Positions 1 through 13,328 are shown, counted from the first letter of the stretch. The stretch: DNA of 64,000 nt from Adiantum capillus-veneris (GCA_014529385.2 CM043960.1:78701832-78765831); one strand, 5' to 3'. Notes: a model not told the origin generated them from the letters alone. Made by a program: numbers and translations.

Positions 1-33
<33 letters not shown>
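1..33. repeat. (AC)n microsatellite, truncated by window start
   Basis: An uninterrupted AC dinucleotide run begins at base 1, so its full length is unknown. The right copy of this block has only a short CACACACACA at the same place (near 8447-8456). Confidence 0.95.
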
Positions 34-36
<3 letters not shown>

Positions 37-1541
37 TCATTCGACAAGTTTCCTAACTCTATAAACCGTGTCATTTTTTGCTTAATTTCAAGATGGCTCC
101 CTCTCCTGATGACAGGTTTGTGCTACAACACCCTCTAGGTGCTATCCCATTCTCTCTCCTTGTCTCTCTCCCCCTCTTTCTTTTCCCTATCTCTGTACTA
201 GGAGGCGCTGCTGTATTCCTCGTACCTCTTGATGATGGACCTGCCATGCTGTGCTGGAGGAATGTGGCCACTTGCTCCAGACACTATAAAAGGTGAGCTC
301 CCGTGCTCACATAGCATTGGTACTCTATGCTTCTGTGGGGTGTATGTGTGTACTTAAGATTTGTTATCTGTACAATTGGGATAGTGAGGGTGTTACCCGC
401 AAGTGGTGTTGTGTTAAAGATTGTCAACTCTATGGCAAAAGGCAAGGATAAGAAGGCTATTGTGGAGCTGGATGCTCTGACTCAATCTCAGGTGACCTAT
501 GGCATTGATATGTACTATTGCCCGAACTATTTGGTTGTGATATGATTCACTTGTTGTCATGGTTGTATTCTTCATGCATACAACAAAATATACATGAATG
601 GCAACTTCCACTGTATCATTTACGACACTGGTTGTTTTCACCTTACGTGTTTAGGAAAGGATTTCAATAACGTATCATTGGCATGTATATGTGCATCCTT
701 TTGTCTTTGCTGAGATATTCCGTTTGAGGTTAGGGATAACTGGAAATACATATCTACAGACTTTTTGATAGGCATGTTCTAAGAATAACTCTAAAAGGTG
801 GTATCCTCTTGCAAACACGGGATAAATGTTGCCTTGAGTTGCTGTTTTTGCTAAAATATAATGACAAAAGCTCTTGGGAATGGTCCTATATGATAGGCTT
901 GACTGAAGGTTTAATATACGCCCTTGTATACTCTGTTATGGCTGACGTGGCTGGTATGATACTGATGTTGTGCCTCGTAAGTTTGTTATCAAGCTTACCA
1001 TTAACGCTTGGTTTTAATCTATACTGTTCTAGGGTTATGGATATAGAGCTTTAACCTCTGCTCACTTAGCCATGAATGGGTGGTTGTGTACAGGGTTATG
1101 ATAGATTGTGGGCACAATGGTTATTTTATTGATATGTGCGTATGGGATTGGTACTAATCTAACCTTGCTTGCTAAGGTATGATCTAGGCCGACTTATTGT
1201 TGTGTATGTTGTTCCTTTGTAAAAGTGCTCAACTTGGCCAAATATGGTTACTATTGTTGTGAATAGGGATGTGAGTGATTGTGACCAATTATGGTTAAGA
1301 TAATGGTTATGAAAGGTTGTGGATTATGGTAAATATGATTGTAAATGTGCTCCTCATGAAGCTGTAAATGGTTGTTTTTTGGATCAAAGTTATGGACCAT
1401 GGCGTTTCACTTTCCTAGCTTTTTGAACAAATGTGAAGCTATGTAATGCTGTAGTTTTTTGAGGAGTAGCACTCATACTAATACTTTACATATGGTTTTG
1501 AATCCATCTAAGGAGATGGACTTAATTACCAACATCTTTTT

Positions 1542-1804
1542 GGCTAAAAAAACGCTTTGGTGGTACAAAAAGGACTGTCCTTGACAGCACCTTTGACAAA
1601 TCTTTGAGCTACAATTTCTACATGTCACATGAAAAACTACCTATCATACTATATATTGGTGGATAGATCTTCAAAAGGAGAATCTAAAAACACAAGGTCC
1701 GAAAAGTTTTGACCTAAACTACAAAAATTTTACCAGTCCCCACTTTTTCATCGGTAGAAGTAAAATAGGTCCTTTTTTTGTACCACCAAACCACGCTTTC
1801 ACCC
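1542..1804. mobile_element. MITE-like insertion with terminal inverted repeats
   Basis: The left end reads GGCTAAA then TTTGGTGGTACAAAAAGGAC. The right end reads GTCCTTTTTTTGTACCACC and closes with CTTTCACCC, so the two ends are imperfect inverted repeats of about 35 bp. The paralogous site near 9990 lacks this segment and reads straight through a short T run, which is an empty-site comparison. T-runs on both sides make the target duplication ambiguous (3-5 T). There is no coding capacity. The GGG/GGC tips resemble PIF/Harbinger-type MITEs, but the superfamily is not settled. Confidence 0.7.
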
Positions 1805-1844
1805 TTTTATGCTACAAGTGTCTCCAAAGTGTAGATTGACTACA

Positions 1845-3921
1845 CATTGGTGCATCCAAAGTGTGTAAATCCTAGCAAAGGGCACACACAGTGATGTGTA
1901 TGCTTACACATGCATAGCAGTAAGCTAGAGCAGGTGGGAAGAGCTTGTGCAGGCAAGTGACAACGGGAATGTATTCTTTATGTGGTTTTTTAGGCCAAAA
2001 GAGCTCTAGACTCAGGGCATGATAGGGTGGCAGATGAAGGGTGATCAAAGTGCTATTTTTTGGCCCTAGTATGTTGAGCTTGAAGTGCCGAGGGAGTAGG
2101 TCCACATGGCTCATCAAATAGAGCTGCAGAGCCCAAGATATTTGAGTTTGAAGGTGTAGTGCATTGCAGATTCTTGCCGGGCAGGGCAGCTGGGGACAAG
2201 TGGTGGTGGTGGTGCCCAAGTGGATGTCAATGTATGGACGCGTAGTGCTTGAATTATGGAGCAGATTGTAGATCAGAGCTATGGATTGCAGGTTATCGCT
2301 AGTTGAAGTTTTGCGGGGGGCCGGGTTGGTGTCCACCTGACCACATGCAGAGTCATGCCATCTGGTGTTTTCAAGGCTCAATAGAGTTTGAGAAGGTTCT
2401 ATGCTGTGTATGGAGCTAGCAGGAGTTGATTGCTCGTCAAACAAAGCCCGGAGCGAAAAGTTATAGCAGCTGGAAGTCGGGATGCAGTCACCCAAGGATG
2501 GTTGCAGGTGTTGTTTTTCAAGTTTTGGTCGCATCAATTGATTGCTTGGGGAATCAAGATGCATCGTGGATGGTACAAGAAGTAGACGGGGGCCGGATCT
2601 AGGAGATGGTTGTTGCAGCTTGTTAATTGGAATGTCAGGCCACAAATGGCAGACAATGGAGTGTTGATCAAAACATGTGGAGTTTGTGGGGATTTTCTAA
2701 CATTTTCCACTTGAGGTTGTGAGTTTGGAGGCCATGATCTGTAGAGCTGCCACGTGGCAGGGCTAATAGGCCCATATGCACCATTTGAGAGCAATGTGGT
2801 GAGGTATAAAGCCTAAGGGGTGAGCCCATTGGGGTAGTGTGAAGCGGATGGTAGCTCGTGGAGATGGCGGCCCTCTTAGGGCGCTGCATGTGGCGCACAA
2901 TGGCGCAGCGGGCTGAGCCTGATTGATGGTTTCTTGGCTGTGGGCGGTGCCAGTAGGTGCTGGAGGCCGTTCTGTGTGGCAGGCAATAGCCTTGGGGTAT
3001 GTAGCGTAGTAGGTGATGATGTGGCACCCGTTGGGGTTGGTTCCCGTGCCCATAAGGGCCCAACATTTTTGAGAGAGGGCATGGGAGCATCGATGGCACC
3101 ATCGATGCCTCGCTTGGATAAGTGAGGGTTCTCATGCAATGGTGTGGGCCTCCAGACAAGCCCACGGGGCACTGTCACATGCAAAAAAGGCGGCTAAAAA
3201 AAGGAAGAGAGGAGTCCGAGAATAGAAGGTGTGGTGCTAAATTGGGGGAAGCTCTCACGCGCAAGGGGGGCCTTTTTTGGCAGTTTGGGAGTAGGTTTTT
3301 GGGAAGGGGAGCTCTTAGAGAGCCAAGATGGAGAGGAGGAAGAAGAACATGCCATTTTTGCTTGAGGGAGGAGCTCTTGGCCTAGAAGAGAAGGACTCAG
3401 AGGTGCATTCCTGAGCTCTCGAGATAGGACGAAGGTGAGCAATTTGGAGCAAAGGTGCCATCATAATTGTGTTTTGTTGTCATGCTCTCAACGAGGAGAG
3501 TTGCACAAGCGGTGAAGCCAGAGATTGAAGGTTTTTCTTTGTTGCTCAAGATCATCGTGTCGAGCAGGTTGTAGTGGGTTTTGATGGTTGTATAGATGAG
3601 GTTTTTTGTCGTAATTGAAGCAGATCCAATCTATTTCTTGTGTCCTTTCTTCCCTTTTCACCCCTTCTTCTCTTTTCTCTCTTCTGATTACCCGATACGG
3701 GTGTTGGAGATGTGTGTACCTCCCAGGGCCTCTGCGTGTGTGAGAGAGAAAGAGAGAGTGGTGTGTGCTATGGTACGGTCATAAACGAGCCAAGATTGGT
3801 GTGGATTACTATAGATTGTGCAAGTTTTAAAGGTGAACTCTGGTGGATTGGGGTGCAATGATTATCTTGGGCTATAGAGAGGCAAACTATTTGGGTTCTG
3901 GGTGTTCCCCTTTCGCCCCAT
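1845..3921 (+). repeat. E1 left LTR (shortened)
   Basis: It is collinear with 6218-8228 through most of its length. Shared landmarks include the polypyrimidine stretch near 3640-3680 and the GTTGGAGATGTGTGTACC region near 3700. Similarity stops after GATTGGGGTGC near 3862; the last 60 bases have no partner in the right LTR. The first bases (CATTGG) differ from TGATGG at the right LTR. Confidence 0.6.
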
Positions 3922-3930
3922 CCATCTTCT

Positions 3931-3946
3931 TGGGCCCCCACTGAGG
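3931..3946 (+). other. E1 primer-binding site
   Basis: TGGGCCCCCACTGAGG lies about 10 bases after the LTR end. It is one base short of TGGTGCCCCCACTGAGG, the minus-strand primer site of E3, and closely matches that of E2. This sets E1's orientation as plus. The tRNA was not identified. Confidence 0.65.
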
Positions 3947-4051
3947 AGTGTTGATGCTTCAATTTGAAGGTTGAAGCAGGTGTTTGAAAGTCAACATGCA
4001 GTTGGCAGATGGTCAATTTTTTGGCGATTGTGTTTGAAGATAGCAGAGACG

Positions 4052-4602
4052 ATGGAGCTGAGATTTGACCCCATATTTATAGGTGTGGAAGACCCTAAAG
4101 ATTGGTTAGCAGATTTTGAATTGTGGATGCTATTGATGCATATGTTAATGGATATGAAAAAGTTGCAGATGCTACCACTACTGATGCGTAGATGAGCAAA
4201 TATTTGGTACAATGATTTGAAGAATGATGGTCAAAGTTCATGGCAAGGATTGCAAAGGCAGTTTCTAGAGCGGTTTTGAGAAGTGATCACGCCGACGGAA
4301 CCTGGTGCTAAGCTGAAAGCGGTACGCCAAGACGTAAGTAAGGATTTTTTCATTTTTCATGAGCAGTTTGAAGCATGTTGGAAATAGTTAGAGATTGCCA
4401 CTGGGGTGAAAGGAAATCAATTTTTGAACCTGTATAAATTTCTTGAGTGCTTGCATCCGAGGATCAGAGTTAAGGTGGAAGATGATGCTTATACCTATGA
4501 AGACATGGTATATCTAGCCAAGATAAAGAGTAGAAAGGTGAAGTGGAAGCTGGAGCTGGGTCTGCTAAAGCCTACAGATTATGTACCCGTTGCAAGCTAG
4601 CA
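4052..4602 (+). pseudogene. Decayed gag of E1
   Basis: A single frame from an ATG at 4052 gives a Retrotrans_gag-like protein, interrupted by stops near 4193, 4277 and 4387. Recognisable pieces in order are GVEDPKDWLADFE, then IWYNDL with WQGLQRQFLERF, and KFLECLHPRIRVKV with TYEDMVYLAK. These are the usual W-L-F-RF core and the later helices of plant Ty3 Gag, which forms the virus-like particle. The frame survives apart from the stops, so the decay is by point mutation. No zinc knuckle was seen. It is recognised by motif pattern, not by alignment. Confidence 0.6.
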
Positions 4603-4710
4603 GAGTGTTCTATGGTTCAATCAGGGGCAGTGCCAGTTGTGTGAGATGCAAAGCCCATTGAGGTAAGGCCAATAATTGATTATGCTCCTTGGAGGTTTCC
4701 AGTTTATGAT

Positions 4711-5629
4711 GTGCATGTGCTAGTGATGGACGAGCTTGTCAAAGAGGATAAGCCCCATGTTGAATTGAGCGAGCATACCAAAGAGGAAGCAGGTGTTGAA
4801 ATTTTTGAGCAGATCAAGGAGGTAGAGTCGGTTCTTGTGGAAAGATTGCATGAGAAGGTAGCATATAGCGGTCAAGTTGAAGAAACCGAGGACTCAAATG
4901 GAGTTGAAGAAAGTGTGCAAAGCCAGATGATGGTCAAGCTTTTATGGAGCAGCATGTAGTTGAAGATGTTGATACAGAGTCAGTGTATGATGCTGATGAA
5001 GATGGAGATGCCAGTTCTAATTTCTGGGAGACAAGCAAAAAAGATGAACCGGATGAGCCTACATCCCATGATGATAGGTCGATGCTAGTAAAGGTAAAGT
5101 TTCCTGATTATGTGTCTAATAATGTGGTCGTAGCAAATGTGCAAGAAGAACAGGTTGAAGTGCCCAAGCAAGTGAGAGAGGATATGTTGCCAAAGGTGAC
5201 ATGCAGTGCTCTATTGGCAGCCATGCTGATGAAGGTAGCAGTGGAAATGGCTATGGCGGTACAATTGGTTCAAAGATCTACAAAGGAGGATAGATCTGAA
5301 TCTATGGATAGCCAAGCTGCCTACCAAGTCTACAGAAGGGTGATGATGAAGTGGAAACCATGGGGGTTGGGTATATTTTTGAAGCTCATGAGGTGATGGA
5401 TGCTGACCAGAGAGAGGAGTAGCTGGAGGTGCCTATGGATTGCCATGATGATACTACGAATGCAGGTCTTTTGGATCAGATATTCTTTGAAAGTGAAGAT
5501 GATTGGGGATTTGATGCTGCTGAGGATGCCATGGATGAGGAGATGCAAGTGATTGTGGATAAGGCTTTGACCAGGGTGCATGTGATGCAAGGGTTAATCC
5601 CTCTACAAGTGGAGAGTCCAGTGAAGTAG
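4711..5629 (+). pseudogene. Acidic, low-complexity continuation of the E1 gag region
   Basis: Three overlapping open stretches (4711-4959, 4944-5396, 5429-5629) encode Glu/Asp-rich protein with few aromatics, for example around DTESVYDADEDGDASS. E2 and E3 carry comparable Asp/Glu/Ser-rich tracts after their protease domains, so this may be the equivalent linker. No protease signature (D-G-G-A) was found here. Changes of frame near 4950 and 5400 indicate decay. The function is unknown. Confidence 0.4.
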
Positions 5630-6203
5630 GCATGCCATATGACAAATGAAGAAGATTTCCCAATTGGGTCTAAGCTATCAAAAGAGGTATGCAATACATG
5701 GTTGAAGTGTATGCTTGTAAGTGCAACAGTGAGGTAGGTTATGTGCCAGATACGAGGTTCCATGGAGATGAACTTCGCTTTACATGGTTGGGAGGCAGGG
5801 ACAAAATTGTTGGTCGATGCAGATGGTGTGATTGAAGTGCCAGGTACATTGGTTGGTATAGGTGGTATGCTTACCGAGCTAGGTACGTTGATGAGGCAGG
5901 TAAAAGTGAGAAGTGCTAAGGTGCTTTGGGCATACTGTGTGCATGGCTGGTTGTGGACATGGGTGAAGCATTATTGGAGGGTGCTACAGATGGACGGAAG
6001 GAGTCAATGCTAGGTTTTTGATCCAGGCGAAAGCCATGTGATACAGGGAGTGGGGCAACCCACTTGAGGTTTGCTAGCAGTAGGCAATATGTAGGGCCTT
6101 GTACATACGGTTTTGGTTTTTTTGATTTGGCTTACAATTTTGTCTAGTCTTGCAATTGGTAGAAGAATAAAGAATTTTTTTGGTTGAACATGAATGTTCA
6201 ACA

Positions 6204-6217
6204 AGGGGGTGGGGCAA
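6204..6217 (+). other. E1 polypurine tract
   Basis: AGGGGGTGGGGCAA lies directly before TGATGG, the start of the right LTR. It is the expected plus-strand priming site and agrees in direction with the primer-binding site at 3931. Confidence 0.65.
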
Positions 6218-9200
6218 TGATGGTGCAACCAAAGTGTGTTGATCCTAGTAGAGGGCATAGGCAGTGATGTGTATGCTTACAGATGCATAACATTGAGCTA
6301 GAGCAAGTGGGAAGAGCTTGTGCAGGCAAGTGACAGCGGGAATGTATGCTTTATGTGTTTTTTTAGGCCAAAAGGGCTCTAGATAGGGCCTAACAATGTG
6401 GCAGATGAAGGATGATCAAAGTGATATTTTTTGGCCCTAGTATGTTGAGCTTGAAGTGTTGAAGGAGCAGGTCTAGACAGCTCATCAAACAAAGCTACGA
6501 AGCCCAAGATATTTGAGTTTGAAGGTACAGTGCATTGCAGATTCTTGCTATGCAGGGCAACTGGGGACATGTGGCCCAAGTGGATGTCAGTGTATGAACA
6601 CGTAGTGTGAAAATTATGGAGCATACCCATATTTTCAAATTGCAGATTCGAGCTATGGATTGCAGGTTATGGCCATTTGAAGTTTTGGCAGGGGTCGGGT
6701 TGGTGCCCACATGACCGCATGGGGAGTCATGCCATCTGGTGTTTTCAAGGCCTCGATAGAGTTTAAGAAGGTGCTATGCTGTGTATGGAGCTAGCAGGAG
6801 TTGACTGCTCATCAAACAGAGCCAGGAGCTAAAAGTTATAGCAATTTGAAGTCGGGATGTAGTCGCCCAAAGGATGGTTGCAGGTGTTGTTTTCCGAGTT
6901 TTGGTCGCATCGATTGGCGGGCCTTGGGGAACCAAGATGCATCTTGGATGGTATGAGAAGTAGCCAGGGGCCAGATCTAGGAGATGGTTGTTGCAGCTTG
7001 TTAATTGGAATGTCAAGCCACAAATGGCAGTCAATGGAGTGTTGATCAAAACATGTGGACTTTGTGGGGATTTTCTAACATTTTTCACTTGAGATTGTGA
7101 GTTTGGAGGCCATGCTCTGTAGAGCTCCCAGGTGGCAGGACTAATAGGCCCATATGCGTCATTTGAGAGCAGTGTGGTGGGGTATAAAGTCTAAGGGGTG
7201 GGCCCATTGGGGTGTTGTGAAGCGGATGGTAGCTCGTGGAGATGCCGGCCCTCTCAGGGCGCTGCGTGTGGTGCGAACAGTGGTGCGGCGGGCTGAGCCC
7301 GATGGTTTTTGGTTGTGGGTGGCGCCACTAGGCGGCAGTGGCCGTTCTATGGCAGGCAATAGCATTGGGCTGTGTAGCGTAGTAGGTGAGGATGTTGCAG
7401 CCACTGGGGTTGGTTCCCGCGCTCGTAAGGGCCCAACATTTTTGAGAGAGGGCATGGGAGCACTGACGGCGCCGTCGGTGCCCTGCTTGGATAAGTGAGG
7501 GTTCTCATGCAATGGTGTGGGCCTCAAGGCAAGCCCACGGGGCGCTGTCACATGCAAAAAAAGGCGGCTAAAAAAAGAAAGAGAGGAGTTCGAGAATAGA
7601 AGTTGTGGTGCTAAATTGGGGGAAGCTCTCACGCCCAAGGGGGGCCTTTTTTGGCAGTTTGGGAGCAGGTTTTTGAGAAGGGGATCTCTTGGAGAGTAGA
7701 GAAGGTGAGGAGGAATAAGAACAAGCCGTTTTTTTCTTAAAAGAGGAGCTCCCAACCTAGAAGAGAAGGACTCAGGGGTGCGTTCTCGAGCTGCTCTCGA
7801 GGCAGGACAAAGGCGAGTAGTTTGGAGTGAAGGTTCCATCATAATTGTGTTTTTTGTTGTCGTGCTCTCAACAAGAAGAGTCGCACAAGCGGTGAAGCTA
7901 GAGATTGCAGGATTTTCTTTGTTGCTCGAGGTCACCATGCCAAGCAGGTTGTAGAAAGTTTGATGGTTGTATAGATGAGGTTTTTTGCCATAATTGAATC
8001 AGATAATATCTATTTCTGGTGTTGTTTCTTCCCTTTTCCCCCCTTTTTCTCTTTGATCTGTTCTGACTACCGATGTCTGTGTTGGAGATGTGTGTACCTC
8101 CCCGAGCCTCTACAGAGAAAGAGAGAGCAGTCTGTGCTGTGGTATGATCATAAACGAGCCAGGATCGGTGTGGATTGTTGTGTCGATTATGCGAGTTTTG
8201 AAGGTGAACTCTAGTGGATTGGGGTGCTGGGAAACCGAGACTGGTGATTCTAGAACTGGTGTAAATATGGGTGGACCTTTTTGCTCGACTAGGATAATGT
8301 ATGGATAATATGTTAAATTCCTTGGACATTATTTCCTGGGGCTAATTGACCTAGGGAGTCATGGGTGAAATATAGTAGGTAATTCAGTAGTTGAGTTTTT
8401 GGAGGTGCCTTAAATGACACTTAATTGACGCCTTAAATGCCACAACCGCACACACACATACGTTCATTCGGTGGGTTTCATAACTCTGTAAAGTCTATCT
8501 TTTTTTGCTTAATTTCACGGTGGCTCCCTCTTGACAGGTCTGCGCTACAGCACCCTCTAGGTGCTATCCCATTCTCTCTCCTTGGCTCTCTCCCCCTCTC
8601 TCTCCCCCCTCTTTCCTTTCCCAGTCTTTGTACTAGGCGGAACTAATGTATTCCTTGTACCTCTTGATGATGGACCCGCCATGCTGCGCTGGAGGAATGT
8701 GGCCACTTGCTCCAAACACTATAGAAGGTGAGCTCCCATGCTCACTTAGCATTGGTTCTCTATGCTTCTATGGGGTGTATGTGTGTACTTAAGAGTTGTT
8801 ATTTGTACATTGGGGACACTGAGGGTGTTACCTGCAAGTGATGTTGTGTTAAAGATTGTTGGCTCTATGGCAAAAGGCAAGGATAAGCAGGCTATTGTGG
8901 AGCTGGCTTCTCCTACTCAATCTCAAGTGACCTATGGCATTGATATGACCTAATATCCAAACTATTTGGTTGTAATATGATTCGCTTCTTGTTATGGTTG
9001 TATTTTTCATGCATATGCGAGAATATAGATGAATGGCAACTTCCACTGTATCATTTACAACATTGGTTGTTTTCACCTTGTCGGTTTAGGAAAGGCTTTC
9101 ATTAACGTATCAATGGCATATATGTATGAATCCTTTTGTCTTGATTGAGAAATTCCGTTTGAGGTTAGGGATAACTGGCAATAAATATCTACGGAACTTT

Positions 9201-10027
9201 TCATAGGCATGTTTTTAGAATAACTCTAAAAGGTGGTATCCTCTTGCAAACATGGGATAAATGTTGCCTTGAGTTGCTGTTTTTGCTAAAATATAATGAC
9301 AAAAGCTCTTGGGAATGGTCCTATATGATAGGCTTGACTGAGGGGTTAACATACGGCCTGGTATACTCTGTTATGACTGACGTGGCTGGTACAATACTGA
9401 TGATGTGCCTCTAAGTTTGTTATCGAGCTTACCATTAATGCTTGGTTTCAATCTATATTGTTCTAGGGTTATGGATTTAGAGCTTTAACATCTGCTCACT
9501 TAGCCATGAATGGGTGGTTGTGTACAAGGTTATGATAGATTGTGGGCACAATGGTTATTCTACCGATATGTGCTTATGAGATTGGTACCGAGCTTACCTT
9601 GCTTGCTCAGATACGATCTAGGCCGACTTAGTGTTGTGTATATTGTTCCTTTGTAAAAGTGCTCAACTTGGCCAAATATAGTTACTATTGTTGTGAACAA
9701 AGATGTGACTGATTGTGCCCGATTATGGTTAAGATAATGGTTGTGAAAGGTTGTGGATTATGGTAAATACGATTGTAAATGGGCTCCTCATGCAGCTGTA
9801 AATGGCTGTTTTTTGGATCAAAGTTATGGACCATGGCATCTCAATTTCCTAGCTTTTTGAACAAATGTGAAGCTATGGAATAGCCCAGCTATATGTTGTA
9901 GGTTTTTGGGGAGTAGCACTCATACTACTACCTTACATATGGTTTTGACTCCGTCTAAGGAGATGTAGGACTTAATTACTAACATCTTTTTATGTTACAA
10001 GTGTCTCCAAAGTATAGATTGACTGCA
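6218..10027 (+). repeat. E1 right LTR (long form, blocks A, C and B)
   Basis: It starts TGATGGTGCAACC after the polypurine tract. Bases 6218-8228 match the left LTR, 8229-8455 are unique in this window, and 8456-10025 match bases 33-1840. It ends near GACTGCA. At about 3.8 kb it is long for an LTR. It contains pyrimidine-rich stretches near 8570-8625. The alternative is a 2-kb LTR followed by an unrelated flanking repeat. Confidence 0.5.
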
Positions 10028-10527
10028 TGTATGAGCATTGCCACTGACCCTGAAAAATACCGGCAATTAATGCCAAACTGTGTAAAGTCAAGAAACAAGT
10101 ATATGTGGCCCACTTCGAGGCTAATATGCCTCATAAAACTCGTCTCCGGCTTATCTCATGAGAGCTTGCAAAGCTAAAGGGGCTCCCAATTTTTTTGTCA
10201 TTTGTATAAGAAATCATTGATGAATATATGAGTAGCTTCACTTTTCCTATTATTTATCTTTGAAAACTTTTTAGTTGGGTGACATCTATAACATGTGGGA
10301 TACCCATGCATCAGTTGCATACGGTGCCAATGCTAACTGAAAGTTGTGTTTTTTCCATGGGTGCAGGTGAGGGTTACGTTCTCAACTATGGTTTTCAAAG
10401 TTCCTTAGAGTTAAGATGGTGGATTATATATCTTCAGGCTCTTAACTCTCTTATACTTATGTATGAAGACTATTCTGTACTATGAATGGGAATTATACCA
10501 CCTTTCACTGACATAGTTTCTAGTGTG
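10028..10527. other. No recognisable gene or repeat
   Basis: AT-rich sequence with only short open frames on either strand. Nothing here was matched to the rest of the window. Confidence 0.6.
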
Positions 10528-11165
<638 letters not shown>

Positions 11166-11392
11166 TTTATAATATACCTCTCTGTTGGAAAGCAATTGTC
11201 CTCAGTTTTTGCAAAGATAAGAATCTGCAAATGATATTTGTAAAAAAAAATGATAAGTATTTTGTGTCAAAATATCACATAGTAAAAGGGAAATTTATTA
11301 AACTAAACAACATAGCTTATGCCTACCGTCATCCACATACTACCTATTCTAGTGTCCCATACCACTAAAATAAGCAGTATATGTCATACCCT

Positions 11393-11575
11393 GATGAATC
11401 AGGATATCATTGGTTACACTCATTATTCAATAAGAAATTCTCATCAAAATAGCAAAAGAGTATACTCCACCGCATAAAACGATACATTGCATATCTGGAC
11501 CCTACAACCAGCACATAATCGAACAATACGTGAGCAGAGAGGGAGACAAAGATCAAGAGAGAGTAGTGAGCACGT
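11393..11575. repeat. Repeat P, right copy, first part (with CACGT target site)
   Basis: It is similar to 10528-10845 and ends with CACGT at 11571-11575, where element Q is inserted. P continues at 19650 with a second CACGT. The left copy of P shows the uninterrupted site as GAGCACGTGCAGACGCACC near 10840. Confidence 0.75.
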
Positions 11576-12010
11576 TGATAGCCTCTAATTTTCACACCAA
11601 AAAGGCTAAAAGAAGTGGAAATTCTAATTAAAAGTCATTGTTTCCATCCATGTTTGTGGGAAATTTATGCCTTGTGTACCCTTGTTGCTACATGATTTGC
11701 GCTCATATAATTTGTAAATGCTTGGCTTATATAGCAGGTCCGCACTTGTGAATGCCAACATTCAAAAACACTCTCTAATTTAAAAAATTCAATCCATAAG
11801 CCTTGTATACAGAATTGAAATCATAAGCCTAAGGTTGTAACTCTTTTAATTTTTGGAATCAAATAAAGGAAAGGGAAGTTTGAGTGATCGTGTAATTTGG
11901 GAGGTTGAGGGAACTTGTAACCAACTTTTTCTTTGTCTTCCCTCTCACGGTTCATTTCAAACTCTCTTGGTTTGGACACTCTCTTGCTCTCTTTTGTCTG
12001 TGGTAAGCAA
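11576..12010 (+). repeat. Q left LTR (part with clear match)
   Basis: It matches 13178-13328 plus 19093-19370: gene-free sequence with a GTTGTAACTCTTTTAATTTT segment and a CTCTTGCTCTCTTTTGTCTG end. Beyond about 12010 the match to the right LTR fades, so the left LTR may be internally deleted. Confidence 0.65.
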
Positions 12011-13177
12011 GAAGGTGATAGGTGCAGATGAAGCAGGAAAGGACTCGAGAGAAGAGAAAGTGATTAGGAATGCTTGAATGCCAAAACAAGTGCAGCAACT
12101 GGGTCAATTCTGTACGCACTTATGCAAAGAGTTTATTCCAGGTTAATGAAGAGCATATCAAAGGAGACCCTACAGCGTGTGGAAAGGAAATACAAGGATT
12201 CAGAGCAGTTGAAGCTTTGGCAATGAGCAAATTGCAAAGATCTTCATAAGAAGTTGATCTTGAGCGAGAGAAGCGGCCTGAGGTGCCATAACTGAATGTA
12301 CGTAGAGGATTTGCACATACATAAACAAGAAACATTGTGATGTAGGAAAGGATGTAGGGCTGCCGCATGTAGCTACCATTCACGAGTTCAAGCAAGGGTG
12401 CAGAGAACAGAACAGGGAAACCCCATTCCAAATTTGATAGATGTTGCAGATTAAACTTATGAAGACCTTTTTCTATCTTTCTATAACAAACACAGGACAT
12501 CGCACGAAAAAAGAAAGCCAAAAGCGCTAACAGGGGATTGCCCTGTGAATTTAAGGTTCAGTAGGGTAAAGAGAAGTCCGAGGTTGCGAGCAAAAAAAAA
12601 ACTCAAAATGGATGGTTTTTGCAATGCACACGTTTCATGTTTTGGCATCTTCCTATTTTCATTATGTGTGAGTTCTAAGCAGGCATTCCCACCATAAGCA
12701 CAATACACACATGTTTGCCAAGGCAAAAGAGGTGCATAATTTTAGTGTAGGAACGGCCATATATCTGGGTGGTTGGATGTTATTGCAGATGTTGTGTGAG
12801 GGAATTCCTCAATGTTTATTTTTTATCGCGGATTATTTTTGGTGTTCGAAGTTGGGATGCGTGGTTATTTCTTGCATGACATTTGTGGGTTTTTGGTCAA
12901 TGAAGCTTGATGATGCTTTTCTCCTTATCTTATGTTAAGAGAGATGAAGTTTGTATAGAAGTAGGAGCAAAAGAAGTAGTTTGAAGTGTGGTTGTTGGTA
13001 GTATTTGGGGAATGTTTTGGAGAAGTGTGATGGAGTTTTGGGGTTTTTTTGTTTGTTTTTTAAGAGCTTGGAGAAGAGGTTTGCGAGAAGTGAAGCAAGC
13101 AAATCAATAAGTATGCTGAACATTGAGATTCTTCATCATGTTTTTTTCGCGGGATCTCACAAGCTGTGTGGGAGAAA
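12011..13177 (+). other. Q internal region, no coding sequence recognised
   Basis: About 1.17 kb lie between the LTRs. Only short open frames occur (for example 12120-12521 minus and 12711-12938 plus) and none resembles a retroelement protein. A purine stretch, TGTGTGGGAGAAA, at 13165-13177 lies directly before the right LTR and fits a polypurine tract. Confidence 0.55.
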
Positions 13178-13328
13178 TGATAGCCTCTGATTTCTACACC
13201 AAAACGGCTAAAAGAAGTGGAAATTATCATTAAAAGTCATTATATCCATCCATGTTTGTGGGAAATTTATTCCTTGTGTACCCTTGTTGCTACTTATATA
13301 ATTTGTAAATGCTTGGCTTATATAGCGG

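Larger units (their letters stand above)
1..1844 (+). repeat. LTR-like repeat block B, left copy (cut by window edge)
   Basis: This block is a direct repeat of 8456-10027: the start near 33, the CT-rich stretch near 150-190 and the tail ending GATTGACT all recur. In the right copy the block is the downstream part of a long LTR, so this is read as the end of another LTR whose start lies before the window. It abuts the next LTR at 1844/1845 with no internal sequence between. No coding sequence was recognised. The one clear structural difference from the right copy is a 263-bp insertion at 1542-1804. Confidence 0.6.
1845..10027 (+). mobile_element. E1: non-autonomous gag-only LTR retroelement, Tat-like primer site
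   Basis: Repeats of about 2 kb (1845-3862 and 6218-8228) flank a 2.3-kb interior with a primer-binding site, a decayed gag, an acidic tract and a polypurine tract just before the right LTR. No protease, RT, RNase H or integrase was found, so any mobility would depend on another element. The right LTR runs on to about 10027. The left one stops short and joins the primer site, so the left LTR has lost about 1.8 kb or the structure is rearranged. The primer site nearly matches those of E2 and E3. Confidence 0.6.

Noticed and set aside
1872..3165. Overlapping minus-strand frames (257, 165, 102 codons) in the E1 left LTR
   Set aside because: They lie in LTR sequence, are not kept intact in the right LTR and have no recognisable domain.
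7159..7938. 259-codon minus-strand frame in the E1 right LTR
   Set aside because: The matching left-LTR region (3194-3442 and around) does not keep the frame, so it is a chance frame in non-coding LTR DNA.
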